DNA of 64,000 nt from Acanthochlamys bracteata (Eukaryota; Streptophyta; Magnoliopsida; Pandanales; Velloziaceae). Under the pieces are notes generated by a model, which saw only the letters and a program-made list of their open reading frames with translations, ran no database searches and was not told where the DNA came from. The position numbers were made by a program, and so were the translations under genes. Below are positions 1-13,000 of the stretch, one piece after another (within the stretch, counting starts at the first letter, position 1; each line of letters begins with the position of its first letter). The stretch spans positions 6,082,535-6,146,534 of the forward strand of contig CM034138.1 in NCBI GenBank assembly GCA_019914995.1, in the 5' to 3' direction.

Positions 1-357
1 TATTTATAGGTGAAAAGTTAAATTTTAAAAATAAAAAAAAATTAACGTTGCTGGCAGCCAGACGTCATGCTGACGTCATCCAACGGTAACACTACCGTTG
101 GCTGTACAACAGTCATGCTGACGTCAGCATGACAGAAAACTATATAAGGTTTTTGACCTGGTCAACGGTCAACGTTGATCAAGTCAAAGTCAATATTGAC
201 CAGTCAATATTGACCGGTCAACATAACAGTGCCGGGCGGGCGGGCCAGCAGAGTCGGCCCGTCCTCCCCGATTCACCGAGCCGGGCGGGCCTAGTACCGA
301 GCTAAATGGCCGGGCCGCGGGCCGGCCCATTTGGCCCGGCCCAGATTTGCATCTCTA
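1..357. mobile_element. Terminal part of an Ac/hAT-type DNA transposon, cut by the window edge
   Basis: The segment is far richer in G+C than its surroundings. From about 226 to 343 it is packed with GGGCCGG/CCGGCCC-type strings and it ends in TTTGCATCTCTA at 346-357. Read on the minus strand, the end is TAGAGATGCAAA followed by GGGCCGGGCC, which resembles the terminal and subterminal sequence I know from plant Ac-like hAT elements. Further in (about 155-222) there are closely spaced GGTCAA/TTGACC repeats, and at 112-133 a perfect 22-bp palindrome centred on TGACGTCA. No transposase reading frame is present in the visible part. The other terminus and the 8-bp target duplication lie outside the window or are lost, so the family call rests on one end only. 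Confidence 0.55.
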
Positions 358-362
358 GTTGG

Positions 363-3300
363 GTCTCTAACATATCTAGTCTTTGAGAAGTTCTAGATTG
401 ATATCAATTCACCTAGAAACTCGAGTAGCATTATTAGGAAAGTCTTGGATATAAATTAGTGCTTGTAAGTGGCCATAGGTATGTAATAACAATTTAGTTT
501 TCGACTTTAATTTTTGTTTTAGATTCCTTTAATTCCTTTAATTTTTAAGTGAGATCGTATTAATTGGTATCAGAGTCATATAAAATTCAAATGTTGCGGC
601 ACCTGCATCTCTACAAACTTGGGTCTCATTGCCGATATTCAACAAAGGGAATTTCGTATGCATCCCTACCACCCCATCGTCCGTATATTCATCCCAAGTC
701 TATGAAGATCCTGGCTAGCAAGAAGACTTCAAAAGACTATTCAACAACAACAAATTCAACTGCACACCCTAAACTTGCGCAACCATGGCCAACTTTTACA
801 AACCAATCCAATACCTACAAGCCGTTATGCAACTCCACTTGGACCTTCTATAAATTTTGGATCCTTGCAAACATCTATAATTCAGTTTGAAGGGAACCAA
901 TACATGCAAACTACCACCGCATTACCTTCTCGGAGCTAACCCAACAGCCATCTAAATCCAGTCAACCCCACCATTACTTCAACAACAAGTCCCTATCCAA
1001 TAACTCCAAATAGTCTCCTGGGAACCACAGCCAACATCCCCCACTCAACCATCCTTGACCGACCTCTCATAGAGGCTTCAGATCCAATTCCACAACTAAA
1101 TCCAGCAGTATCTAAATGCCTCACAATTCCTTACCACTTCCACATACAAACCAAGAACGACATAAGTTCTCTTATTTAGATGGGAATATACCACATGAAT
1201 GGATATATTCTGTGGAGAAGTATTTCAAGTATTATAGGACTCCACGGTGGGAACAAGTCTTCATTGTCATGATCTATTTCAAAGGTGAAGCAAACCATTG
1301 TATCGAAACTACGATAAGGATTGTCCGCAACATACACGGGACGACCTTTGGGAGGCCTTGCTCTCCATGCATCCGTTTAACCAAACGGGATCGGTAAATG
1401 ACTACTGGCGGTGTTTGAAGAGTTACAGACGCGCCTACCCTTCACCACCTAAACAGATTTGATAGGGCATTTTTGCGGGAGACTTATCAAGCGATTAAAG
1501 ATGGATCTGTTGGCATTGCAACCTACAAATTTGCAAATGGCTTATAAGTTAGCAAGATTTTGAAGAAAAACAACAATCATAACCTAATTACTCTAGAGCT
1601 GGGTGTAAACTGGAGTAGATCAGAGATGAGGTACACTTCACAAATGCGCAAATTCTTGCTAAAAGGCATTCGGGAGAGAGGTGTTTCTCAGTAGCCAATT
1701 TACTATCAGGTACCTTTATTTACTCCTTACTGTTAGTGCTTGCAGGTATGGAAGGCAATAAGTTAGAAAAAAGTTGAAGCTCACTGCCGGCTAAGTTACA
1801 TAACTTATTGGACAGCAACTCAGCAGCCTTTAAAGCCCTTCGTGGACTGCCTCTTGAGAGGTCACATGATCATGCCATTCCCCTCAAACGAAGAGCCTTA
1901 CCCGCAAATGTTTGGCCCTACCTCTAACCGTATACTCAGAAGACTGAAATAGAAAGGACCATGGCCACAATGTTGACACAAGGATTTATTTGGCGGAGCT
2001 ACTCAGCTTTCTCCTCACCGGTCTTGGTAGTTAAAAATAAGGATGGTTCATAGCGCTTTTGCATCGACTATAGGGTGTTGAATGAGATACCGTTAAGGAC
2101 AATATAAGTTTCCAATACTAGTAATAGATGAATTATTGAATGAAATACATGAAGGTTGTTTCTTCTCCAAATTATACCTCAAGTCGAGCTACCACCGAAT
2201 ATGTGTGCAAGAGAAGCATGTCCACAAGACAGCCTTTAGAACACATGCCTTTCGGCCTAACCAATGTATTGGTCGAGCATTAATGAATGAGGTTTTTTTA
2301 CCCTATTTACGTAAATTTGTGCTTGTTTACTTTTATGACATCCTTGTGTATAGCAAATCTTGGCAGGAACACTTTGAACACCTAGCCGCAGTGCTTGGAT
2401 TATTAAAAAAGGAGAAGCTTCATGCTGATCCTTCTTAGTTTCGGATGCAAGCAATTGGAGTACCTTTGGCATATAGTCTTTGAGAAAGGCATTGTTACTG
2501 ATCCAGTAAGGATTGAAGGTGTAGTGGATTGGCCGACATCTTCAACAACTATGGTGCTTCGGGGATTCCTTAGGCTAGCTAGGTACTATCATCGGTTTGT
2601 CCAAAACTATGGGCTTATCGTGGCTCGCTTGACGAGACTGTTGACAAAGGAAGCTTTCATCTGGATAGTAGAGGCCGAGGTTGCTTTCCAATCTCTCAAA
2701 AAGGTAATGACTTCTTCACTACTTTTGATACCCACCCGACTTCAACAAACCGTTCACTGTGGAGACTAACACATTGGGCAAAGGGGTTAGGGTTGTTCTC
2801 TCTCAGCAATGTCATCCTATAGCTTTCTTTAGCAAAGCTATCTCTCCCATAGCTATGGCGAAATCGACGTAGGAGAAGAAACTAATTGCATTGGTCCTAT
2901 CCATTCAAAGATGCAGACCGTACTTGTTGAGTCATCGATTGGTTGTCTAAATAGACCACTCAAGTTTTATCTATTGGAGCAGCGTCTATCCACACCGGAC
3001 CAACACAAGTGGCTCGTGAAGCTCCTAGTCTATGATTACCACATAGAGTACCGATCGGGATCCAAAAATAAGGTTGCAGACACCTTATAGCATAAACCTG
3101 AAGCATCACTAGCAACATTCTTCACTTTGCAGTCGTCTTTTTGGGAGGACCTACAGCAAGCAATGCAAGAAGATGTGGGGGTAACTCAGCTTCTACAGGA
3201 AGTGGCTAAAGGATAAAAATTAACGTTCTCGTTAGCTTATGGACTTCTCATCTACAAGGGACGCATTTGGATTCTAGAAAAGCCTTCTCTTCGCGCACAA

Positions 3301-4697
3301 CTCTTGTATGAAGTGCATAACTCTACGCAAAGGGGACATTGTGGGCAGTTTAGGACATACAAACGACTTTTCCAACAATTTTTTGGACCGACATATCTAC
3401 TGATGTTTAGCGGTATATTATTGTATATCCTAATTGTGCCCGCACTAAATCAGGATGCCTCAAGCCAGTGGGACTACTGCATCTGTTGCCCATTCTGGAC
3501 GAGGTGTGGATCAATATTTCTATGGATTTTATTGAGGAATTACCGCTATCTGAGAGCCAGTTGTCGATGGCTACCGAAGTATTCGCACTTCATTCCCCTT
3601 TGCCATCCATACACCACCAATAAAGTGGCTCAGTTATTTTAAAAAGAAGTGGTATGCCTTTGTGGTGTCCAGCTTCAATAGGCTCCGATCGTGATCCTAT
3701 ATTTTTTAGCTCCTTCTGACAAGAGTTGCACCAATTACAAAGCACCACACTACAATGAGCTCCGCCAACCACCCCCAAACAGATGTCCAAAACGAGGTGG
3801 TGAATAAAGGATTCGAAATCTACTTATGTTGCTTCGTAGATGAGCATGCGAAGAGATGGGCAAGTTGACTACATTGGGTTGAAGTTTCATACAACACTAG
3901 TGTTCATTCGGTAATGAAGACGTCACCATTTGAGGTGATTTACGAACGACCACCTCCCTGTTAATTTCCCCCGCCACAGGACCAATTAAGTCCGATGGGT
4001 GGGGCTCCAAATACGGGAAAGGGATACTATCCTTACGGAATTTCGCCACCACCTTTCTCGAGCTCAAAATAAGATGAAGCAAATTGCCAATGCACACCAA
4101 AGAGAGAAGCATTATGAGCCAAGGTATCGTGTGTTCATCAAAATGCAACCATACCGGCAATTGACGATGGCGGAGTAGAGAAATCATAAGCTTAGACATC
4201 GATTCCACAGGCCCTAGTCGTCAAGTCAGTTGGACAAATTGCGTACAAGTTTTGAGCAGAATACATCCCGTGTTTCATGTTTCACAACTCAAGGATGCCC
4301 ACCACACCCCTCTTGACTTTGATGCTAAAGCATTTCCAATAGACGATCTACAAGCAGTAGGTCTCGAGAACGAGGTAATTCCTCAAAGGGAGAGATTGAT
4401 ACACCACAGGTGCTGTCTAGCAGGAGGCGACATGCTGACCGCCCAAGCGTAACCAAAGCCATCAAGATGTTGTATAATATGCCCTACATGCCAGAGGCAT
4501 TGAGCTGGCAAGAAGTCTGCAACCGAGACTCTAACATATCTATTTGAGAAGTTCTAGTTTAGGAGAGTTTCACTTAGAAAGAAACTCCGGTAGCATTGTT
4601 AGAAAAGTCTCAGGTATAAATAAGTGCTTATAAGTGGCCATCTGTATGGAGTAAAATAGTTTTCTACTTTAATTTTTGTTCTAGGTTCCTTTAATTC
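363..4697 (+). mobile_element. Fossil Ty3/Gypsy LTR retrotransposon, broken
   Basis: Similar direct repeats lie at about 363-563 and 4528-4697; both contain CTCTAACATATCT near the start and CCTTTAATT near the end, and they look clearly diverged. A primer-binding site like the one that pairs with plant initiator-Met tRNA (TGGTATCAGAGTC, 565-577) follows the left repeat. Between the repeats, in family order, are traces of gag (about 1116-1400), reverse transcriptase (about 1930-2480), RNase H (about 2700-3110), integrase (about 3300-4000) and a C-terminal part with HPVFHVSQLKD (about 4250-4320). The order RT, RNase H, integrase is diagnostic of Ty3/Gypsy. The coding region carries many breaks, so this is an old, inactive copy. 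Its gag trace resembles that of the element at 50.9-56.4 kb, so both belong to one lineage. Confidence 0.85.
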
Positions 4698-7015
4698 TCA
4701 ACTACAGCTGCTACAGTCCAAACAGGATCTTATCAGAAGCGCTTAACCTTCGCGGTCTTCTTAACTCCTCTCCTGTAGTAAACTGTAGGAATAAAGTGTT
4801 ACCAAAATCGTAATTGAAACAGTAAGGAATTGTAGTTGTGTGGTTAAACTCGGAAAGCTGACCAGGGGAAGAACTAGCGAGTGAGAAACGAAGGAGGGAG
4901 TAGAGAGAGAATGGCAAGGGATTCCTGGTCCCACGTGAGATTCCAAGCGAGAGAACGAGAGACACGGTTGAGCACAAGGCGGGGTGGCGGCGACTATGAA
5001 GGTAATACTTGCTCCTACTTGAACGGGGAGCAGCAACGCCATCATTCTCAGATTAAGCAAAGTAAAGATGTTGCAAATGCATTGGCGACGGTTGTCGAAG
5101 GCACTGCAAGGACTCAGTAAGCAAGTGATTCGGTCAGGAACGACACCCAGGTTGCTGATTTCCAGTTCGATCCGACCGGTCCGGTCTCATTCTGACTACA
5201 ATGGTTTCATATAACCCTTTTCTTAACTAATGAAGGAGATAATTTGGATCTTCACAAATTCTACGTTGTGACAATCACACTAAATACTTTATCGACAAAA
5301 TCCAGACAAGCCCTTTGCCTTCAAGTAAGATCAATCATGAATATTACATTCACTATAAAGACCTTGAACATAAGTTCTACATAATAAAGAAAAGAAAATG
5401 ATGGATAATATAAAGAGAGAAAACTATCCATGCCATCGTACGTTTTAGTCATGTCAGTTGAACTATAAGCCCTATATAGTATGGGTGCCCTTATTATTAA
5501 GGATAGAAACATGTCCCTCAACAGGAAACTAATAAGGTCTTTCAGGTTTTGTAAATATCACAATTTGTCACCATAGATCTAGGTCGTCGTATGAGAAAGG
5601 AAGCAATGCGGTCATCCTTCAAACCGTTTTTTATGTCTTGATTCGAGTATTAACATAGATAGCGATGGGCGCTCCTAACGAAGCGTTGCATGCAGAATAT
5701 CTCGTGATGTTGGCCTTACATGTCAAGAGCGTTAGTCTCGGAAATAATTAATTAATTTACTTTTTTATATGCTACAATTACGTATTTTAGAATTACATAT
5801 TCTTATTGCGTTCAATTTTCCTTCAAAAGACCCGTCCGCCAGAAGAAATACATGAGGGCAAAATTTTCGATACCTATTGTCACAGTATGACTATTTTGAC
5901 TTTTCCCCACATCTTCGTTATCTTGGTAAAATAATTTTTATCTAGATAAAATACCTTGTATATAAGATAGATATAGAATATGGTAGAATTCTTTATACGT
6001 TTATGACATTTTGGCATAAATTTAGAATAGCTTAAAAAATACTCTAGATATTCTGGATATTTTGAAGGTAGAGATTTTTGTATAAAAATTTTTTGAATCA
6101 AATGTTCTCCACCGTCCGATCAAAATAATTTTTACCATCTATTAAGGAGGTGAAATGGGTATAAATAAAGGGCAACACCCATATTTGAAATCATAGTGTT
6201 GTAATAAAGAGTTCTTTTCAAGCTCTCTTCAAGTGTGCTTTTTATATTTTTTTTTTCTTCAAGTTCATACAAACTTTTTTATTATTTTTAATAACTCATT
6301 TAGAATAAAAAACTAACTTAGCCACAAAATGTGTAACTAAGTACCGAACAAGTCAAGATAAAACTCTAATGCCGTAACACTTTATAGCGCCAAAGGCTTT
6401 GTTACTCCTGCTCGCATTCAAACTAAAATTAATACCCAGAAAAGGTCCAGGTCATTTTGAACATGTTTGACCATCTATCTCACGCTTAAACTTCCATCAT
6501 TTCACGTATGATTTTGTACTGTTGATTTTCTGACACTGCATGGAAGATTAAACAAAATATTTACATATAGAATTTCACATGGAGGTTGTTTAAATACTTT
6601 ACATCACATCCAACCATCTCCATCTTAAATATTAGAACAAATCGAGCTTCGCGCAAGGAGTGCAGTACTAAAATCTCGGATATAACACACGCTTGAAATT
6701 ATTGCCCTGAATGAATCCTACTAACGCATGCTTAAAGCAAGCGTCTCGACAAGTGACACTTTCTATGTCATAAGAATGGGTTTTCATGTTGTTATGCTGG
6801 TGGCTTTCAAGGATGGTCAAACAGCATTCATAATCTCTCTTGGAGCACATGTTTCAACCACCTGCATTGACTTCTAATATGAATAATTATATAATCCTAG
6901 GAACAATTACCAATATCTAGTTGGTAAACGCAACAGCGGTAGACCAAAAATGAAGCTACAAAAACTGTTCACTAGGTACATTTAGGAAAAGCGCCTTCTG
7001 ATGTAGGCAAGTCTC
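4698..7015. other. Spacer between the Gypsy fossil and the ICME-family gene
   Basis: No reading frame here resembles a known protein. About 4720-5210 has a more balanced base composition, with GA-rich stretches on the plus strand; open frames exist on both strands but give no recognisable motif. About 6130-6260 has a TATAAATA box followed by a T/C-rich leader-like stretch, which could be a fragment of an LTR or an old promoter. The part next to 7015 should contain the 3' untranslated region and polyadenylation site of the minus-strand ICME-family gene, but no signal there stands out enough to mark. Confidence 0.5.
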
Positions 7016-10000
7016 TCAGAAGGGGCTGACTTCACGAGCTAACTGCAACATCCACTCAGGAACAAGGCGTCTGGCATGGAGTTTTAAAGCATTTTCATCA
7101 AGCACATCTGAGTCACCAGCATTGACAACTGAAATCACCTCTTCAAGCAACTCATCTTTACCACCTCTGAGCGGATCCTAAAGATCATCAGTAAGAATTA
7201 AGGATAAGCACAAATTTGAACCACCAACTGCAAAAGCAAAGAAGAACGGATCTGACAACTTAATAGGGACACCTATAGAGATAGTAATGTAGTCAAAAGA
7301 ACATACAACCTAATCACAGTAGGCTTGAGATAAGTTTGTCCGACTCCTCAAACTCTCCATCATGTGATTCCATTCACATCGACTCATGGATCATTCCAGC
7401 TTCGTTTCTTTGTTTGACTAACTCACGCTAAATCTAGATCTCCAAATATAACAATATTTTTAATTATACAGAACTCTTTATCTCCTTCCCCTCCATCCAT
7501 GCTCTTCCTTCAAGCTCCCACTCTTGCTGAACCATTCTTTTGCTATTCTAACTCCAGTTTCTCAAGCTAGAATACCTTCACTCAAGTACTGTCACAGCCA
7601 GCATGTTTAGCCCAACAACCAGAAACAAGTTAAAAATTGTTAGTACCCTCTAGATTCCTTCATCATAACAAATAACAAAGATCTATGATGACAGTTACAG
7701 CAACTTCAGAAGCCAGGTTGTAACTACCAGATGGAGACGAGGTAAAGAAGACAACATTTGATTAGACCATGTAGAAATCCAGCACTGGTGTTCATCTAGT
7801 TATGTCGGACTCATCCTTTCAACAGCCAGCACCAATTAAGAGGATGGAAATTCAAATATAACATGTTGGGCTAACTCGGTCGAACAAGTCGCCCAAAGAC
7901 AGTTTTCTAAGCTCACCCTATCACGCTTGTTCAATCCTCACAATCCTAGGAGTGACGATTCGAATTCCTGATCGGTTTCGGATTGACTCATATACTCATA
8001 TAATAATCTCGTCAAAATTGTTGAACCCTAATCCAATCAATTTATTTATATGGGTCAAAATTATCAACCATAACCCAACCTATTTAATAACCGAATCGAA
8101 TTCGAATTGATCCATTTAATAATTAAATTATTAAAATAAAAATTATAAATATTAATTTATAATAATATATATATATATATAATTAATTATGATATATATA
8201 TATATATATTTTTTTTTGATACAATTTATCAATTAAATAAAAATTAGTTAAATTAGAATATGTTAAAAAATATGTAATATACAAATTAAATTCAAATTTT
8301 ATGCTATATTCTCTAATTATTAAGTAATATATACTATATAAATAGTTATACAAATTAAACGAATCAATTATGAGTCAATCCGAACCCACTTAAATTTTCG
8401 GGTTAATTTCCGGTCAACCCGAAAATGATCCGACCTGGCTAAAGTTTGACCCAAACTCGACTTTTTTTAATTGATTTCGGATCGGATTCGCGGGTCAGTA
8501 ATTTGCCATGAACCCTAAACCCCTACACAATCCCCTAGTTACAAAGTAATTTGCCATGAACAGTAATGGGGAAATCCATACTATATTTTAACAATGTCCA
8601 ATAGTTTAAACTTCCAACCAAAAATTTAATATAGTGCTGTTGATCAGAACTTCAAAGACCCTAAATAACAAGAGTTACTTGCCAGTTTATCAAAAAAAAA
8701 AAAAATAATTCTATGCAAGTGGGAGATAAAAAGGTCAAACATGAAAATAAAATTCAGCTGCTCAGGTAATAATATAACTAAGGGAGTAAGGCGCTTATTC
8801 TGAAAGCTACGGCACCTGAAGAAACAAGTCGGTATGGGTCTTTCCTTCATATAAAACCAGTCTGACATGAATGCCTATACTTCGAAGGGCATCAGCAAAA
8901 CTTTTGCTGCATGAAAGTGAGGATCCAAGTAAGTACGTGCTTTTTCTTGTCCTTTTTCTCATGAGAAACAGGTTTGAAAAGGCAATAATCTTAAGATGTG
9001 ATCAGAAAAGAACCTCTTAAAATTCAATCAACTACCAGGAAGTGCCCGATTTGCTCACAAAAAAATGGTTCAATCATAACTAAAGGAGGACACTCTGTTT
9101 CCTACTTTTCAAAACAAATAGTGTGTCATTACCAATAACCAAACTAAAATTTGACAATTTATTTAATTTATTATCAAAATAAAAACACATATAAAACAAG
9201 CCCCTGCTACTTCTGTATAAGACAACAACTTATTTAATTGAACTTAATAGCAAACAAACAAATCCTTTTTACTTTTTTTCTCAGGATGAAATATCCTCTT
9301 TTTAAGTTATGAGGAATATTTAATGAAAAAAGAATTCTAAGAAACTTCAAGAATGCAACCTGGCAGATGACGGGATAGAATAATCAGCTGTTCCATGAAA
9401 AAGGACTGCAGGTGGCAGTTTAGAAACAGCATCTTTAACATCTGGGTTTCGGACAATAATCTCAGGGGAATAATGCTGCAAGGACTTCTCTCCCTCCATT
9501 ATGCTGGAAAAAAGTTTGAGCACAGTTTCAACGAAGTCTCGAGGAATAAGCGTAATTTGATAAATAAATATTTAAGTAGACATGTACCTGAAAAAGATGG
9601 ATTTGTACAAGCCACGTTTATGGAAATGATCGACTAAGTTCTCCAAATTGTACCTATTCACGAACTTCCATGATTAGCCTCAGCCATTGACAACAAACCA
9701 CTCCAATATAATTATGATACTGTAAATCCAGGAGTTATTAGCATAAAAAAAAGCAAGTATAGACAAACTTGCAAGCAAGCAGGAACCTAGCACCAATGTC
9801 AAGAGAGTTTGTGGATTCAGAGATCACAAGTGGATCCCTGAAACAAATCAATAGGACACTTCATAAATTCTAAAAGTTACAGGCATGCATTGATGACAAT
9901 CAACTCTCTAAGGTGTTTACAATGCTATTGCCTCTAATGCTTTTATTTCATTTACGATATGATAAATTTGATTGATTTAACATTTACTATGGGCTTACAG

Positions 10001-13000
10001 CAATCAGAGCCTGAACTGTTTACATAAATTGCCTAAACAACAAAGGAAGTAAGAGAATGCCCAAGGAAGGAGAAAAGACTATTGCATCACCAACAATCTA
10101 GACATTTCCAATATTACAAATAAATCGTAAGGAACGAGTAAATAGTACCCTCCAGATGAACCAAAATAAGCTCTTATCTGAGAGACACTCCAAGTTATAG
10201 TCTCTCCTCCATGTTCTTTAATAGCTTGATGCACCAGAGCACAGGCTGCAATATGTGCCCCAGCTGATTGTCCCATCAAATATATCCTAATTTTGAAACA
10301 AAGATAGATAATCCAAATAAAGATATTGGGAGAAAAAGTAGCGGAATGTGCAGAAGTTAAGAAAAGAAACAGCCTTACAAAATTTCAGGATGCATATTAT
10401 CACCATAACAATTGATGAAAATCATATGTCTATATAAAGTGCATGTTTGTTGGACCATTGACAAAGATCATATTTCTTACAAATTGGATGAATTTGAGCA
10501 TTCGCACATTAATAGAATGTCTAAAGTTAAGCTAAATGTTCCCGCATTATCATTCTAACCAGTAGCATGATAGGCTACACAGTCTACCATAAAGATGCTA
10601 CACAACAACAAATGATCAATTGCAGTTTACCAGTCTGTCCGATGGGGCATTTTCACTTTACTAGCCTCAGTTTAAAGCTAAGACTTTGTCTGTCCAACCG
10701 TAACTATATTAACAGTTTACCCTACTCCATCCAGTTTCTTGTTAAATTTATTTCTTAGTTAAGCTTTTTCGCAATCTGGTCTTTGGTACAGGCATCCGGA
10801 TCATTGCACATTTCACATCTGTGCATTAGATTTATCCAAGAGAGCTGATGTAGATGTTGATGTCAGTGTCACATTAGATTATGTAATAGGAAATGAATCT
10901 AATAGACAAATTTAACAGAGTTGGTAAACTAATACATAACAAATGGTTTTCAAAGTTGGGTAGGCAAGACAAAATTATCCTATGAGTGAAGTGGGTTAAG
11001 TGTAATTTTCTCCATCACGACTTAAACATGTTCTTTCCACAAAATAGGGATGATCAGAAGCTTAGGAAGAAAGCATTTTGATTGCCATTCCTTACAAAGT
11101 GGTCTAAGGGCTGACAATTAGATCACCATATCATTAAAAGAGGTTTACTATTTCTTTTCATAGATTGTGATACAACACACCAAAAGTACATATTAAATTA
11201 ACCAGAATATGAAGCTAAACGTCAACATTCCTATTCCAATGTATAAGCGCAAGTGTCAGACAAATTAAGTAACAGAATGTCAGTAGAGCAGTCAAAAGTA
11301 AAATTATAAAATCCAAAGCCAGAATTCAGGGTCTTCAATGTCCAGCTTTAGTTGTTGAGCAATCCGATGCTATGGTTTTTGTGCTTTAATCATACCGTAT
11401 TTTTTTGAGGTGCAGTAATCATTCCATTTATGCAGTAGAACTGAAACCAAAAGAATTCAGAGACCAATTCTTTTGGTTTCAGGCCTCCACCAGAAAAGTT
11501 GAAGTAGTCCCATGAACAAACACATGTGACCAATGAGATGATACTCCACCATTCATTCTACTGCAAAGGGATTGTACTCATTTCTCATCTCAACAGCTAA
11601 AATCTATAATCATAAACGCTATGAAACATCTCTACAACTAAAAAAAATAAAATAATAATTATAATAATAGTAATAATAATAATTTTTAGAATAATCTAGA
11701 AGCTCTAAACCAAACTGCAACCAAAAATTTTTTTAATCTGAAACAAGCTGAAGCTAGATGATAATTTTGGAAAGCCATACCAAATAAGCACATCCATTAA
11801 AAGAAAAAAGGAAAAAGAAATATTCCAATACAAACATCTCCAATTCAGAACTGAGAATAGACAACATAGAGTAGATGTTAACCAAAACTTAATGTATGGC
11901 ACATAATAGCTAAAAGCTTAGTTAACAAAATCACCACAGCGGAAGTTCTAAAATCTGACATCAAAGTTGTGGACTTGTTCAATTATAAAGATAGTCTTGA
12001 GTTCTTCAAGCAAGTATCGCAATGTGTAAATTCAATAAGTTTGCTGATTTATAAAAATCAAAGTAAGCATCCGGACCACTTTAGATCTCATGCAATCAAT
12101 TTCTTTTTCTAATTATTACTTGTTGCTGGTTAGAGGAAGAAGCTTCAAAATCACTATGCAAATGTCCATTCTGAGAATGAGTTTATACAATGTTGGGCTT
12201 CAATCTTTCTGACACAGTGACTCTATGGTAATAAAATGTAAAGTGGTCAACGACGCTTCAATGGATGTCTAACAAATTATCACCTACATGCATACACCAA
12301 TGACCATTCCAAATACTTGTTGACCTGACAGAAGATTCTAGCTGACTTTTCTGCCCCCCATTAACTGATGATTAGCACCTTTGCTGCATTACCCATGCTT
12401 CACAACAAAAATGATTCTATTCTCATCCAAGCTTCCAAAATAGAATCTCACAACTTCAACTTGGAGACATGCCATGTACATGACTACCAACAGTGTTTCA
12501 TGACAACTTGCACTAAAAAAATATGGATCAAAGATTTAGAATGATGTTTCGCTCAGCATATTCCGTTGGCCTATGTAATTTGTTCAGAAAGAACACGAAT
12601 TATCAGATACTTAATAGCAAATTTTTGTGACGGCAGGACTTTTTTCTTATTATCTATTTCTCCCTGCTTCTTTACCCCTTAAGAAGTTGTGTATGACCAC
12701 ACTAGATGAAACAACGATGCACATGAAAAAGAATTTATGGCATTCCTAAATTTACTGATTAAAAATTTTATGCAAGCCATGAACTATTAGGGCTTAAGTG
12801 ACTAATAACACTAGAATAATAAATTTAACCAACACAAGCTTAAAGATATCTTCAGTTTCTAGCGCTAGGGGATATGGCTTATGGAAACATGAAGCAACTG
12901 GATCTCAAAGAGGGAAGTCTGAATTGCATTATAAGCTAGATGAGTATGTATGCCAGTAATTATCGAGCTCATTAACAACAGAAACTGGAAACATGGAGGA

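Noticed and set aside
4761-5120. Overlapping open frames on both strands beside the first Gypsy fossil
   Set aside because: Neither has a recognisable motif, and the openness can come from the GA-rich composition; left as spacer.
8164-8208. (AT)n runs as a possible regulatory or matrix-attachment site
   Set aside because: They lie in the core of a probable non-autonomous transposon and are ordinary for AT-rich plant introns.
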